This document shows positions 1 through 7,410 of a stretch of 56,084 nt of DNA, piece by piece. Origin of the DNA: Latilactobacillus fuchuensis DSM 14340 = JCM 11249 (lineage in GTDB: Bacteria > Bacillota > Bacilli > Lactobacillales > Lactobacillaceae). The stretch is from assembly GCF_000615805.1 (NCBI RefSeq), contig NZ_BAMJ01000014.1:1-56084 (forward strand), read 5' to 3'. The stretch's first letter is position 1, and the number at the start of each line of letters is the position of its first letter. A program made the position numbers and the translations under genes. The notes under the pieces are model-generated. The model was given only the letters and a program-made list of their open reading frames with translations, was not told the DNA's origin and did no database searches.

Positions 1-2
1 CG

Positions 3-257
3 TTAGATAAATATTTTATAATTCCGATGATTAATATTAATGTGTTCTTTAGTAATTTTCTGATTCGACTTTTTCTTTAGGTTCTTAATGATATTGAGCG
101 CATAATCTTGATGTTTTTCAATTAACGCTAAAACATCTTCTTCGATTGAGATTGATAATTCTTTGCGGGAATCAGCTAATTCAATTAAAACGGACTGCTG
201 GTCATGCGATAATACTTTACCTTGAAACAATTTCTCGATTGCTGTTTTATCCATCAT
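3..257 (-). CDS. Hypothetical protein, 84 aa
   Basis: Complete small ORF with two adjacent ATG codons at its start and an AAGGAGG ribosome site about 8 bases upstream, so translation is likely. The protein is charged and probably helical (runs of Lys and Glu/Asp), with no signal peptide or membrane segment. The stop lies at the window edge, so the downstream neighbour is unknown. I do not recognise the family and assign no function. Confidence 0.6.
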   Translation of the reverse strand: MMDKTAIEKLFQGKVLSHDQQSVLIELADSRKELSISIEEDVLALIEKHQDYALNIIKNLKKKSNQKITKEHININHRNYKIFI

Positions 258-313
258 TTAACCGCCTCCTTCTATAGTATAGTCCTTTTTGGCGATTTTG
301 TTAAAAAATAGAA

Positions 314-342
314 TTGACAAGGGTTCCAATCAGCGGTATCAT
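314..342 (+). promoter_or_regulatory. Promoter of the tRNA-Gln gene
   Basis: A perfect -35 TTGACA (314-319), 17-base spacer and TATCAT -10 (337-342) lie about 20 bases before the mature tRNA 5' end. It may also serve the pyrophosphohydrolase gene downstream if the intervening terminator is leaky. Confidence 0.7.
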
Positions 343-363
343 AATATCCGTGATAAATAACAT

Positions 364-436
364 TGGGTATTCGCCAAACTGGTAAGGCACCGGACTCTGA
401 ATCCGTAATTTATAGGTTCGATCCCTATATACCCAA
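364..436 (+). tRNA. tRNA-Gln (anticodon CTG)
   Basis: A cloverleaf can be drawn. The acceptor arm is 364-370 paired with 429-435. The D arm is near 373-388. The anticodon stem is 390-394/402-406 with loop CTCTGAA, giving anticodon CTG at 397-399, which reads CAG. The T arm is 412-428 with the TTCGATC loop. The top anticodon-stem pair is a C-T mismatch. CCA is not encoded. The U1-A72 start of the acceptor is typical of tRNA-Gln. A CTG anticodon is less usual than TTG in this group. Confidence 0.85.
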
Positions 437-448
437 CTAAATTCGAGG

Positions 449-472
449 AGTCTACTGCGGTAGGCTTTTTTT
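449..472 (+). terminator. Intrinsic terminator after tRNA-Gln
   Basis: Seven-pair stem AGTCTAC/GTAGGCT with a TGCG loop, followed by seven T. It sits immediately before the ribosome site of the next gene. Confidence 0.75.
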
Positions 473-486
473 ATGGAGTGAATTCA

Positions 487-813
487 ATGGCTAATCATTT
501 AGAAACACATCAAGCGTGGTTGACGCAATTTTATACACAGCGTGATTGGTATCAATATTCACCGCTGATTCGGCTGAATTTCTTATCTGAAGAAGTTGGT
601 GAATTATCACGCGCGATTCGGACAATCGAGTTAGGGCGGGACCATCCGGGCGAAGTGGTTCAATCGACGGATGCCAAATACGATAATTTAAAAGAAGAAT
701 TAGCGGACTGTTTCGATCAGTTATTAATTATCTGTTCGAAATATCAAATTGAACCGAGTGAATTAAGCCAGTATAGTGAACACAAGCTGACTGAACGCTT
801 TAAAAATAAATAG
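487..813 (+). CDS. MazG-like nucleotide pyrophosphohydrolase
   Basis: A 108-residue all-helical protein with the MazG-type metal-binding pattern: an EEVGEL helix followed about 50 residues later by EELAD. This family hydrolyses NTPs or dNTPs to NMP and pyrophosphate, often as house-cleaning; the substrate here cannot be told. ATG 487 is preferred over GTG 478 because GGAG (475-478) is correctly spaced for 487 and overlaps 478. It lies between the tRNA terminator and its own terminator, so it appears monocistronic. Confidence 0.75.
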   Translation: MANHLETHQAWLTQFYTQRDWYQYSPLIRLNFLSEEVGELSRAIRTIELGRDHPGEVVQSTDAKYDNLKEELADCFDQLLIICSKYQIEPSELSQYSEHKLTERFKNK

Positions 814-823
814 CTTAATCAAG

Positions 824-858
824 CGACTTTTTCAATTTATTTGGGAAAGTCGTTTTTT
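824..858 (+). terminator. Intrinsic terminator
   Basis: Stem CGACTTT (824-830)/AAAGTCG (846-852) followed by six T, directly downstream of the MazG-like gene. Confidence 0.75.
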
Positions 859-873
859 ATTTTGAAAAGAAGC

Positions 874-904
874 TTGCCTTATAGTGCACTCGAGGGTGTA
901 ATCT
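874..904 (+). promoter_or_regulatory. MerR-type promoter/operator of the SDR-cupin pair
   Basis: TTGCCT (874-879) and TAATCT (899-904) are separated by a 19-base spacer, longer than optimal. The spacer holds an imperfect palindrome centred on GTGCAC. A 19-base spacer with a palindrome between the hexamers is the known hallmark of promoters activated by MerR-family regulators. No MerR gene is in the window, so the regulator would be elsewhere. Confidence 0.55.
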
Positions 905-938
905 AGCGATTGTAGTTAAAAGCAAGGGAGTTTTTCAA

Positions 939-1682
939 ATGACAATTAAAGATAAAGTGATTATTATTACGGGCGCTTCTTCAGGGATTGGCGCGGCTAG
1001 TGCCCAATTGTTGGCCGCCAATGGTGCTAGAGTCGTATTGGGTGCTCGGCGGGCGGATCGGTTACAAGCTGTGGTTGACACTATTGAAGCTGCGGGGGGC
1101 CAAGCCGTCTATCGGGTAACTGATGTGACTAAGGCAGCTGATTTGCAGGCCTTAGTAGCGTTGGCTAAAACTGAATTTGGCCGGGTCGATGTGTTATTTA
1201 ATAATGCGGGGATTATGCCAACGTCACCGATTAGTGCGTTGCATACGACAGAATGGCAACAGATGATCGACATTAATTTAACCGGTGTGTTGAATGGGGT
1301 CGCTGCGATTATGCCGGAATTCACTGCTCAAAAGAGTGGTCAGATTATTACAACGTCGTCAGTTGCCGGGATCAAAAGTTTTTCCGGCGCTGGTGTCTAT
1401 GGTGCCACTAAGTTTGCTGTCCGGAATCTAATGGAAGTGATTCGGATGGAGAGCGCCGAGGAAGGGACTAATATTCGGACGGTTAGTTTATACCCGGCGG
1501 CCATCAATACGGAATTATTGACGACGATTACCGATCAAACCGCTAAACAAAATATGACGGACTTTTACGCGGCGGTCGGAATCACACCGGATGCGGTTGC
1601 GCGGGTCGTTAATTTTGCAATCGATCAACCAGAAGACGTCAACGTTAATGAATTTACAATCTACCCAACAAAACAAGTTTAA
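939..1682 (+). CDS. Short-chain dehydrogenase/reductase (SDR)
   Basis: A classical SDR of 247 residues. The Rossmann motif TGASSGIG is at residues 11-18, NNAG at 88-91, the catalytic Ser at 140 or 141, and the YxxxK pair at Tyr154/Lys158. Such enzymes oxidise or reduce alcohols, ketones or aldehydes with NAD(P)(H); an Arg-Arg pair after the second strand suggests NADP(H), which is inference. It is followed after about 37 bases by a cupin gene and preceded by a MerR-type promoter, consistent with a stress-induced or electrophile-induced pair. The substrate is unknown. Confidence 0.85.
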   Translation: MTIKDKVIIITGASSGIGAASAQLLAANGARVVLGARRADRLQAVVDTIEAAGGQAVYRVTDVTKAADLQALVALAKTEFGRVDVLFNNAGIMPTSPISALHTTEWQQMIDINLTGVLNGVAAIMPEFTAQKSGQIITTSSVAGIKSFSGAGVYGATKFAVRNLMEVIRMESAEEGTNIRTVSLYPAAINTELLTTITDQTAKQNMTDFYAAVGITPDAVARVVNFAIDQPEDVNVNEFTIYPTKQV

Positions 1683-1719
1683 AGAAGCACATTAAAACTA
1701 AATGAAGGATGGTAATCAG

Positions 1720-2130
1720 ATGACTAATCAAGAAACAGTGCAAAATGGTATTTTTGAAATGGGTCCCAAAAATGACGCGTATGCAGCCTTTTTTACGGGG
1801 CAAAGTTATTTACAAGGGTTGGTGAATGATCCAGCAATCAATGTTGGTGTGGGCAACGTCACGTTTGAACCTGGCTGTCGGAATCATTGGCATATTCATC
1901 ATGCTGGCTATCAAATTTTATTAGTCACGGGTGGGCAAGGTTGGTATCAAGAAGCGGGACAGCCGGCGCAATTATTGACACCGGGAATGGTGATTGTCAC
2001 ACATGATGGGGTTAAGCATTGGCACGGGGCAACTAAAGATAGTTGGTTTTCACACGTGGCGATTACGACCGGCACACCAGAATGGTTGGAAGCCGTTTCT
2101 GATGAGGATTATAATCAGTTGAGTAAGTGA
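1720..2130 (+). CDS. Cupin-domain protein
   Basis: About 136 residues forming a single cupin barrel. Motif 1 is the His-rich HWHIHH stretch and motif 2 is PGMVIVTHDGVKHWHG, together giving the metal-binding histidines. Start 1720 is chosen because AAGGAT (1705-1710) is well placed for it, while ATG 1702 would overlap that site. It is cotranscribed with the SDR gene upstream and ends before a strong terminator. Relatives often accompany reductases or carboxymuconolactone-decarboxylase-like proteins. The catalytic activity is not known. Confidence 0.8.
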   Translation: MTNQETVQNGIFEMGPKNDAYAAFFTGQSYLQGLVNDPAINVGVGNVTFEPGCRNHWHIHHAGYQILLVTGGQGWYQEAGQPAQLLTPGMVIVTHDGVKHWHGATKDSWFSHVAITTGTPEWLEAVSDEDYNQLSK

Positions 2131-2229
2131 ATAGTATAACGTACAATGTTATTTTATTATCGCTATTGCGCAATTTGTTAACGTGCGATAAACTATAAAA
2201 GTAATATCTCCCCCAAAGTTATTACAGAG

Positions 2230-2264
2230 CGCTCTTAATTCATTTTAAGAGCGTTTATTTTTTT
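2230..2264 (+). terminator. Intrinsic terminator
   Basis: Nine-pair stem CGCTCTTAA/TTAAGAGCG with a T-rich tail ends the SDR-cupin unit. Apart from this and the promoter at 2401-2428, I see nothing in the 346-base gap 2131-2476. Confidence 0.8.
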
Positions 2265-2400
2265 GCTTAAAATAATAGGACGTTATTTATTGATTGGTAA
2301 AGTGGTTAAGGACGGGCAATAAAGCGGTGTTCATTACAGCTTGATCGGGATTTGCCGTTAAACTGTTACCATTTTGTCATCAATTGTTACTTGTTTGATA

Positions 2401-2428
2401 TTTACAACGGGAATTTAGATGGTATATT
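2401..2428 (+). promoter_or_regulatory. Promoter of the Apf-like gene
   Basis: TTTACA (2401-2406) and TATATT (2423-2428) with a 16-base spacer, about 50 bases before the start codon. This is near consensus. Confidence 0.6.
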
Positions 2429-2476
2429 AGTCACACGTTGAAACACAAAACTTAAATTCAAGGAGATCAATCATAC

Positions 2477-3115
2477 ATGACACCTTTAAAAACAATCTTA
2501 TTTAGTACCACATTAACGGCCGCAACAGCTGCTGGCATCCTCTTCGCAGGCAACGGTCAAGCAAGTGCAGCCACAACTTACACTGTTACAACTGGTGATA
2601 CCTTATCATCAATCTCAAATAAATTCGCTGGTAACAACGACTTAGTTGATTCAATCGCTAAGAACAACAGTATCTCAAATATCAACTTAATCTACGTTGG
2701 CGAACAACTAACGATTGATGCGGATACAACGGCCTCAACTACGACTCAAGCAGCCGCTACGACAACTCAAGCGCCAGTTGCCCAAACAACAACACCGGTC
2801 GCAACGACACAAACAGCGACACCAGTTCAAGCCGCAACGGTGACACCAGCTGCCACAACGCAAGCCTCAACAACGACAACCGCTACTGCCGCAACCACGA
2901 GCTCATCTAAAGAATGGATTGCGCAAAAGGAATCCGGTGGTTCATATACAGCCACTAACGGTCAATTAATCGGTCGTTACCAATTATCAGCGTCATATTT
3001 AAATGGTGACTATTCAGCTGCCAATCAAGAAAAAGTCGCTGATCAATACGTGACGAGCCGTTACGGTTCATGGGACGCAGCTAAGAGCTTCTGGTTAAGC
3101 AACGGTTGGTATTAA
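2477..3115 (+). CDS. Secreted LysM protein, aggregation-promoting-factor (Apf) type
   Basis: A 212-residue secreted cell-wall protein. Residues 1 to about 31 form a signal peptide ending in an AxA-like site (QASAA). A LysM peptidoglycan-binding domain covers about 35-80. A Thr/Ala/Gln-rich linker spans about 83-141. The C-terminal domain, about 143-212, begins KEWIAQKESGGSYTA and ends in NGWY; this is the Apf-type module of lactobacilli, related to lysozyme-like or Rpf-like folds. It likely acts in cell-surface organisation or peptidoglycan remodelling. It is monocistronic, with its own promoter and terminator. Confidence 0.85.
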   Translation: MTPLKTILFSTTLTAATAAGILFAGNGQASAATTYTVTTGDTLSSISNKFAGNNDLVDSIAKNNSISNINLIYVGEQLTIDADTTASTTTQAAATTTQAPVAQTTTPVATTQTATPVQAATVTPAATTQASTTTTATAATTSSSKEWIAQKESGGSYTATNGQLIGRYQLSASYLNGDYSAANQEKVADQYVTSRYGSWDAAKSFWLSNGWY

Positions 3116-3137
3116 GCTTAAAGAATACCGACTTTTC

Positions 3138-3172
3138 AAAGTCAGCCCTTCATTTTGAGGGACTGACTTTTT
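3138..3172 (+). terminator. Intrinsic terminator
   Basis: A long stem (AAGTCAG..CCT with AGG..CTGACTT, one internal mismatch) followed by T6, just after the Apf-like gene. Confidence 0.75.
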
Positions 3173-3185
3173 TAATTGGCAACGA

Positions 3186-3213
3186 TTGAGAGAAAGTGTA
3201 CACTGAATAATAT
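3186..3213 (+). promoter_or_regulatory. Candidate promoter of mgsA
   Basis: TTGAGA (3186-3191), 16-base spacer, TAATAT (3208-3213), about 50 bases before the start codon. Confidence 0.5.
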
Positions 3214-3265
3214 AGAGAGAATCAATTGCTGAGCCTTACGAATGAAATGATAGGGAGGCGTTAGA

Positions 3266-3688
3266 ATGAAAATTGCATTAATTGCCCATGATCGTCAAAA
3301 GCCATTAATGATCAAATTAGTCACAGCGTACCAACCAATCTTAGCGCAACATGAATTGTTTGCGACCGGGACAACCGGGCAAAAAATTATTGAAGCGACT
3401 GGTTTATCCGTCAAACGGTTTAAATCGGGGCCACTTGGTGGCGATCAACAGATTGGCGCGTTAATTTCCGAAAATAAAATTGATCTCGTCATTTTCTTGC
3501 GAGATCCATTAGCGGCCCAACCGCACGAACCAGACGTTAACGCGTTAATTCGGTTGTCGGATGTTTACGAAGTCCCATTGGCGACCAATATCGGCACCGC
3601 GGAAGTCTTATTACGGGGACTCGATACCGGTTTATTAGATTTCCGAACAATCGTTCACGACCAAATTGATACACCGATTAATTTATAA
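3266..3688 (+). CDS. mgsA: Methylglyoxal synthase
   Basis: A 140-residue cytoplasmic enzyme converting dihydroxyacetone phosphate to methylglyoxal and phosphate, a bypass that releases phosphate when glycolytic sugar phosphates build up. The family signature [10 protein letters not shown] is at residues 55-64, with catalytic Asp60; phosphate-site residues His8-Asp9, Asp80 and His87 are in place. Length matches the smaller bacterial members. Monocistronic between its own promoter and terminator. Methylglyoxal synthase is not universal in lactobacilli, and its presence fits the Latilactobacillus assignment. Confidence 0.92.
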   Translation: MKIALIAHDRQKPLMIKLVTAYQPILAQHELFATGTTGQKIIEATGLSVKRFKSGPLGGDQQIGALISENKIDLVIFLRDPLAAQPHEPDVNALIRLSDVYEVPLATNIGTAEVLLRGLDTGLLDFRTIVHDQIDTPINL

Positions 3689-3697
3689 TTTCAAGAG

Positions 3698-3726
3698 ACG
3701 CCATCAAAATTGTTGATGGCGTTTTT
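3698..3726 (+). terminator. Intrinsic terminator of mgsA
   Basis: Ten-pair stem ACGCCATCAA/TTGATGGCGT followed by T5. Confidence 0.85.
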
Positions 3727-3778
3727 GAATTCTGTTGATTTTTGCGTATAATGGAAGTATTGATTCGGAGGGCTGATT

Positions 3779-4471
3779 TTGCAAAAAGAAATTTATTTTC
3801 ATGATCGATTAGGCACGGCGGTTTTTTTAACCTTTATTGGTGGCTTTTTAGACGCCTACTGTGTCATCTTACGCGGTGGGGTTTTTGCGAGTGCCCAGAC
3901 TGGTAATATTGTTTTTATTGGGTTAGATGTTGCGACGAGTCAATGGTCACAACTACCGGAGAAGATTTCACCGATTATTGCGTTTGCGATTGGGACGATC
4001 ATTGTCCAAATTGCGAAACGGCATTTTAACATGAATGGGTTGAATGTTTGGCGACTATGGCTGTTGGCGATTCAAATTATCGCGTTAGTGGTCGTTGGCT
4101 TTTTACCCACGAGTGTGCCAAATATGTTGGTGACGACCATCTTAGCGATGTCGATGGCCATTCAATATTCAAGCTACGCGACGGTCAATGGTTATCCCTA
4201 TGCCAATACGTTTACAACCGGTAATTATAAAAAATTAGTTGAGAACACTTATTTGTATTTTGAAACTAAGCAAAAAAAATACCAACAAAAAGCCCAGTAT
4301 TTTGGACTGATTGTTGGTAGCTTCTTTGTTGGGACGATTAGTTCAGGTTTGTTCGTTAAATTTTTCAACGTGCGCACGGCCTGGATTGCTGCGGCCATGT
4401 TAACTATCTTTTTCGGGTTACAAGTCTACTTCACTGAAGAAGTGATTGTTGAAACTAAGAAAATGGCGTAA
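3779..4471 (+). CDS. DUF1275 (YoaK-like) membrane protein
   Basis: A 230-residue polytopic membrane protein with about six hydrophobic segments and the conserved N-terminal pattern GGFLDAYCVI followed by SAQTGNIVF, diagnostic of the DUF1275/YoaK family. Its function is unknown; a transport or membrane role is only inference. The TTG start at 3779 is used because GGAGGG (3767-3772) lies six bases upstream. Its stop codon abuts the stop of a gene on the other strand with no spacer and no terminator visible between them. Confidence 0.8.
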   Translation: MQKEIYFHDRLGTAVFLTFIGGFLDAYCVILRGGVFASAQTGNIVFIGLDVATSQWSQLPEKISPIIAFAIGTIIVQIAKRHFNMNGLNVWRLWLLAIQIIALVVVGFLPTSVPNMLVTTILAMSMAIQYSSYATVNGYPYANTFTTGNYKKLVENTYLYFETKQKKYQQKAQYFGLIVGSFFVGTISSGLFVKFFNVRTAWIAAAMLTIFFGLQVYFTEEVIVETKKMA

Positions 4472-4654
4472 TTACCGATAATGGTAGAGCCAGACTAGAA
4501 TGCCAAAGTAGATTAAACAAACAAAAGCGCTGACCCAGCTGGCGATAATGATGATTGGGTGTGGAATTAACCAACGCATCGTCATTAGAAAGAGCGTTAG
4601 AATCAATGTTTTTAATAAACTAATTTTAACTTGGTTGAATTGCGGGTTATTCAA
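4472..4654 (-). CDS. Small two-segment membrane protein (hypothetical)
   Basis: A 60-residue ORF with two strongly hydrophobic stretches (about residues 13-28 and 33-57). It begins at a TTG inside the last codons of the upstream gene (8-base overlap), suggesting translational coupling; a good ribosome site is not evident. It ends directly against the DUF1275 stop. I do not recognise it, and it could be a chance ORF. Confidence 0.4.
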   Translation of the reverse strand: MNNPQFNQVKISLLKTLILTLFLMTMRWLIPHPIIIIASWVSAFVCLIYFGILVWLYHYR

Positions 4655-4967
4655 AAGAAAGATCCACTAAAAAGAGTTGACGGTCGCTGAGATGGGAGGT
4701 TGTAATCCAAACATCTTCGAAGCCGTCTTTTTGTTTCTCTTCCGTTTGACGGTAAAAAGAATCGAGTAGGTCATAATGACTTTGGACGTAATCGGGATCG
4801 ATGCGGTTAACGTGTAGTCGCATTTCAGGAAATAGTTTTTCAACTTCCGGTAAGTCAGTTTGATCGTTGATGCCAAAGCGAATGACGTTCGCATATTGGA
4901 AGGGTTCAACCGTCACTTGGTCCGGATGGTCTTGAATATAAGTTAGAATCGTGGTTAAAGCAGACAT
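4647..4967 (-). CDS. Hypothetical protein, 106 aa
   Basis: Soluble acidic protein with a mixed alpha/beta appearance and no signal peptide. The start at 4967 has AAAGGAA about 9 bases upstream. It lies 21 bases downstream of the CPBP protease gene on the same strand and overlaps the small membrane ORF that follows, so the three are probably one transcript. No family recognised. Confidence 0.6.
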   Translation of the reverse strand: MSALTTILTYIQDHPDQVTVEPFQYANVIRFGINDQTDLPEVEKLFPEMRLHVNRIDPDYVQSHYDLLDSFYRQTEEKQKDGFEDVWITTSHLSDRQLFLVDLSFE

Positions 4968-4988
4968 TTAATCAATTCCTTTCTGAAT

Positions 4989-5629
4989 TTAAAAAATAGT
5001 AAAACCGGCCGTTAAATTATTAAGAATGTGCAAGGTAATCGTACTTTTAATATTTTGGTTGCGCACATAGACAATCGCTAGGACGAGGCCTAATAAAGCT
5101 TTTGATAAAAAATAAATAGGATCGGTTATCCCGTGCATCAGTCCAAATAAAAGGGCGCTACTAAGTATGCTGAACACGGGTCGTTTGGTAAAAAACCAAT
5201 TCATTAAGAAGCCGCGGAATAATAGTTCTTCCATAATCGGGCCTAGAAAGACGATGTAGGGAATCATATAGAGGCCAAGTGTCTGGAGTAAGTCGGTCAG
5301 CGCTTCGACATTACCGTTACCAGTGGGTTGAATAAACGGGACCGTCAGATTATTAATCAGGATCATGGCCACAAATGCGATTAAGACTGTCCACCATTTT
5401 TGAGTGGTCATCCCGGTCGCGTAGCGCGGGTCCTTAATGCTTGATAGCGACGCCACATGAACCAAGTAATCAGGATTGTTAAACCGAGAAACAACCAACC
5501 GACTAATGTCACGAGCTGCGGGGTGCGATTAGCTTTAGGTAAGGTGACAAAAATTCCGACAATTAGTAGGGGTAGTTGTTGTAATAGAATCAAACCGAAC
5601 AACCCGAATAGCCGTTTGAGTTGCATCAT
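4989..5629 (-). CDS. CPBP-family intramembrane metalloprotease (frameshifted as read)
   Basis: A membrane protease of the CAAX/CPBP family, roughly 213 residues when repaired. The N-terminal part (start ATG 5629, with GGAGGTG upstream) is in one frame and runs through two membrane segments to about position 5430. The rest is in another frame and carries the family motifs EELLFRG, FGLMHG and HILNN. Restoring one G in the AGGAC run near 5430 joins the two frames. Members process prenylated proteins or confer bacteriocin self-immunity; the target here is unknown. The break is probably a sequencing deletion. Confidence 0.75.
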
Positions 5630-5726
5630 TGGCAACACCTCCGTATAATAGTCATCATAGCATATTCTATCGGAATAGAACCGAGAGATTCCTCGAAAAA
5701 ATAATTTAAAAAAGTTTTGAGAAAGA

Positions 5727-5755
5727 TTGCCATTCCGAAAATCATATGCTATACT
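5727..5755 (+). promoter_or_regulatory. Promoter of the cold-shock gene
   Basis: TTGCCA (5727-5732), 17-base spacer and TATACT (5750-5755). The start codon is at 5879, giving a 5' untranslated leader of about 117 bases, as typical for cold-shock genes whose leader controls translation. Confidence 0.7.
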
Positions 5756-5878
5756 AATCAAGTAAACAATTTTGAGACGTAATTTGAGTTTTGAATAATC
5801 ATTCCTCTGTTACCTATTAATAATTTTTTGCGACAATAATAAATATACATACTTTGATATGTAACAGGAGGAAACAAC

Positions 5879-6079
5879 ATGAACAACGGTACAGTAAAAT
5901 GGTTTAATGCAGACAAAGGTTTTGGTTTTATCACTGGTGAAGACGGCAAAGACGTATTTGCTCATTTCTCAGCTATCCAAGGCGAAGGCTACAAATCATT
6001 AGATGAAGGCCAAGCAGTTTCATATGATGTAGAAGACAGCGACCGCGGTCCTCAAGCAACAAACATTGTTAAACTATAA
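5879..6079 (+). CDS. Cold-shock protein (CspA family)
   Basis: A 66-residue OB-fold protein that binds single-stranded RNA and DNA and acts as an RNA chaperone. RNP1 is KGFGFIT (residues 14-20) and RNP2 is DVFAHFS (about 26-32), both intact. Length is exactly that of the family. Strong AGGAGG ribosome site 6 bases upstream. The long leader suggests post-transcriptional control. Which numbered csp paralogue this is cannot be told. Confidence 0.95.
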   Translation: MNNGTVKWFNADKGFGFITGEDGKDVFAHFSAIQGEGYKSLDEGQAVSYDVEDSDRGPQATNIVKL

Positions 6080-6088
6080 GACTTTTAG

Positions 6089-6110
6089 ACCCCGCCTAGC
6101 GGGGTTTTTT
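6089..6110 (+). terminator. Intrinsic terminator of the csp gene
   Basis: Stem CCCCGC/GCGGGG with a CTA loop followed by T7. Confidence 0.9.
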
Positions 6111-6136
6111 TATTGCTTTAAATGATAGTCAAAAAA

Positions 6137-6173
6137 GAGGCACCCAATTCTTAAAATTAAGATTGGGTGCCTC
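6137..6173 (-). terminator. Terminator of the Abi gene
   Basis: A 12-pair perfect inverted repeat (GAGGCACCCAAT with ATTGGGTGCCTC). On the minus strand it is followed by a T6 tract, so it mainly serves the convergent Abi gene. Confidence 0.8.
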
Positions 6174-6248
6174 TTTCTGTGCAATAACTAGCGTTTGGCA
6201 GTACCTTGGCCAGCTAACGGTCGAACCGTTATTTCCTTAATGTCTAGT

Positions 6249-7163
6249 TTACGCTTTAACCGTTAGGTATTCAACCAGTTGCCCAAAAAGGTTGAAAAAT
6301 GTGGTTAGTTTTAAATTGTGAGCGTACCAATCTTCATGGCGGTGGTAACGAGCGATTAAATCGAGGCCTTCTTGGTAACGATGGCCGCTCATTTTGGGAC
6401 TTTGCAATAATTGGTGAAGATAAAATAAGGAGACGAGATCGTTGATTTTTAAATCTGATAGGCGGTTAGTGGGGATTGCCATTTGATGAGCCGCGAGTTG
6501 GACGGCGCTCGAGGGATAACGTAAAAATTCTTTCTCTGAGAAAAGATTAATTAATAATGGATTACTGTGGGCGCAAGCATTGCGAATATTCTTGCTGTAT
6601 TTTAAATAGGTGTGGACTTTTCGAACAGATTTGGTTTGAGTGCGTTCTAAATAGAAATCAACAAACATCGATAGGGTACCAAAGGTTGCAATCTCTAGAA
6701 AGGTCCAGATAGCGAGGTGGTCGCGGTGCTTCGTATACAAATCTTGCGAATAGCGGTTTTTACGGAGATACGTTAACGTTTGATTATAAGCGGATTGATG
6801 ATTGACTTTAAAATCCTGGACAATTTGGTAACCATCTTCAGCTGGATCGTTGGCAATCAGATTTAACAGCATGACTTTTAAACCGTGTTCGATGTCTAAT
6901 GAGAGGTTTAGGAGGTAGTCGCGTAGTTGCATATCGATTGACGCTAAATCAATCAAGTAGGCAAAATCAAGGTTTTCGTATTGGCCCGCCGTATTTTTCG
7001 GGAAATTACTGCGATAAGCGGTCACTTTGAAATAATAGTTAACTTTATTGAGAATTGTCGTCGCCTCGGTTTGCGAGATGGCCTCGAAGGTAATCCCTTT
7101 ACGAAGCATGTGCGCAATTAATTCAGTCGAGTTGAGCATCGGTTTTAAAGATTGATTGGTCAA
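6249..7163 (-). CDS. Abi_2/AbiD-type protein with HEPN motif
   Basis: A 304-residue cytoplasmic protein of the Abi family (abortive infection, AbiD/AbiF-like). The sequence RNACAH at residues 194-199 is an RxxxxH motif, the active-site signature of HEPN RNases, so RNA cleavage during phage infection is the likely role (inference from family). The start is TTG 7163, with AAAGGAT upstream. A near-consensus promoter lies at 7211-7239 and a terminator at 6137-6173, so it stands alone with no obvious antitoxin beside it. Solitary Abi genes are common defence cargo. Confidence 0.8.
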   Translation of the reverse strand: MTNQSLKPMLNSTELIAHMLRKGITFEAISQTEATTILNKVNYYFKVTAYRSNFPKNTAGQYENLDFAYLIDLASIDMQLRDYLLNLSLDIEHGLKVMLLNLIANDPAEDGYQIVQDFKVNHQSAYNQTLTYLRKNRYSQDLYTKHRDHLAIWTFLEIATFGTLSMFVDFYLERTQTKSVRKVHTYLKYSKNIRNACAHSNPLLINLFSEKEFLRYPSSAVQLAAHQMAIPTNRLSDLKINDLVSLFYLHQLLQSPKMSGHRYQEGLDLIARYHRHEDWYAHNLKLTTFFNLFGQLVEYLTVKA

Positions 7164-7210
7164 AAAATCAGATCCTTTAGTTAGTTTTAGAAAGCTTTGT
7201 TATTTAACCA

Positions 7211-7239
7211 ATTCTACAGCGAGATAGTCGCGGGGTCAA
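7211..7239 (-). promoter_or_regulatory. Promoter of the Abi gene
   Basis: On the minus strand: -35 TTGACC (7239-7234), 17-base spacer, -10 TAGAAT (7216-7211). Confidence 0.7.
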
Positions 7240-7326
7240 AGTAATATTGGTAGTTTGTGATGGTGAATCATTATGACATGGTAGCGGTGCCAGTTGAAAC
7301 CGTGCTAAATCAAGGATGGACGGGAC

Positions 7327-7386
7327 TTGATAATTCATTAAAAGTGTAATACAATGACAAAGCGTCATAAAAGTGACGAGTTGTCA
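7327..7386 (+). promoter_or_regulatory. Promoter and palindromic operator of the tetR-ABC operon
   Basis: TTGATA (7327-7332), 17-base spacer, TACAAT (7350-7355). Overlapping the -10 and start site is an inverted repeat with 13-base arms at 7355-7367 and 7374-7386 (TGACAAAGCGTCA and TGACGAGTTGTCA), 11 of 13 positions symmetric, 6-base spacer. Position and form fit a TetR-family operator blocking its own operon. Confidence 0.75.
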
Positions 7387-7410
7387 TTAACGTTAGAAAG
7401 GAGCATTTTA

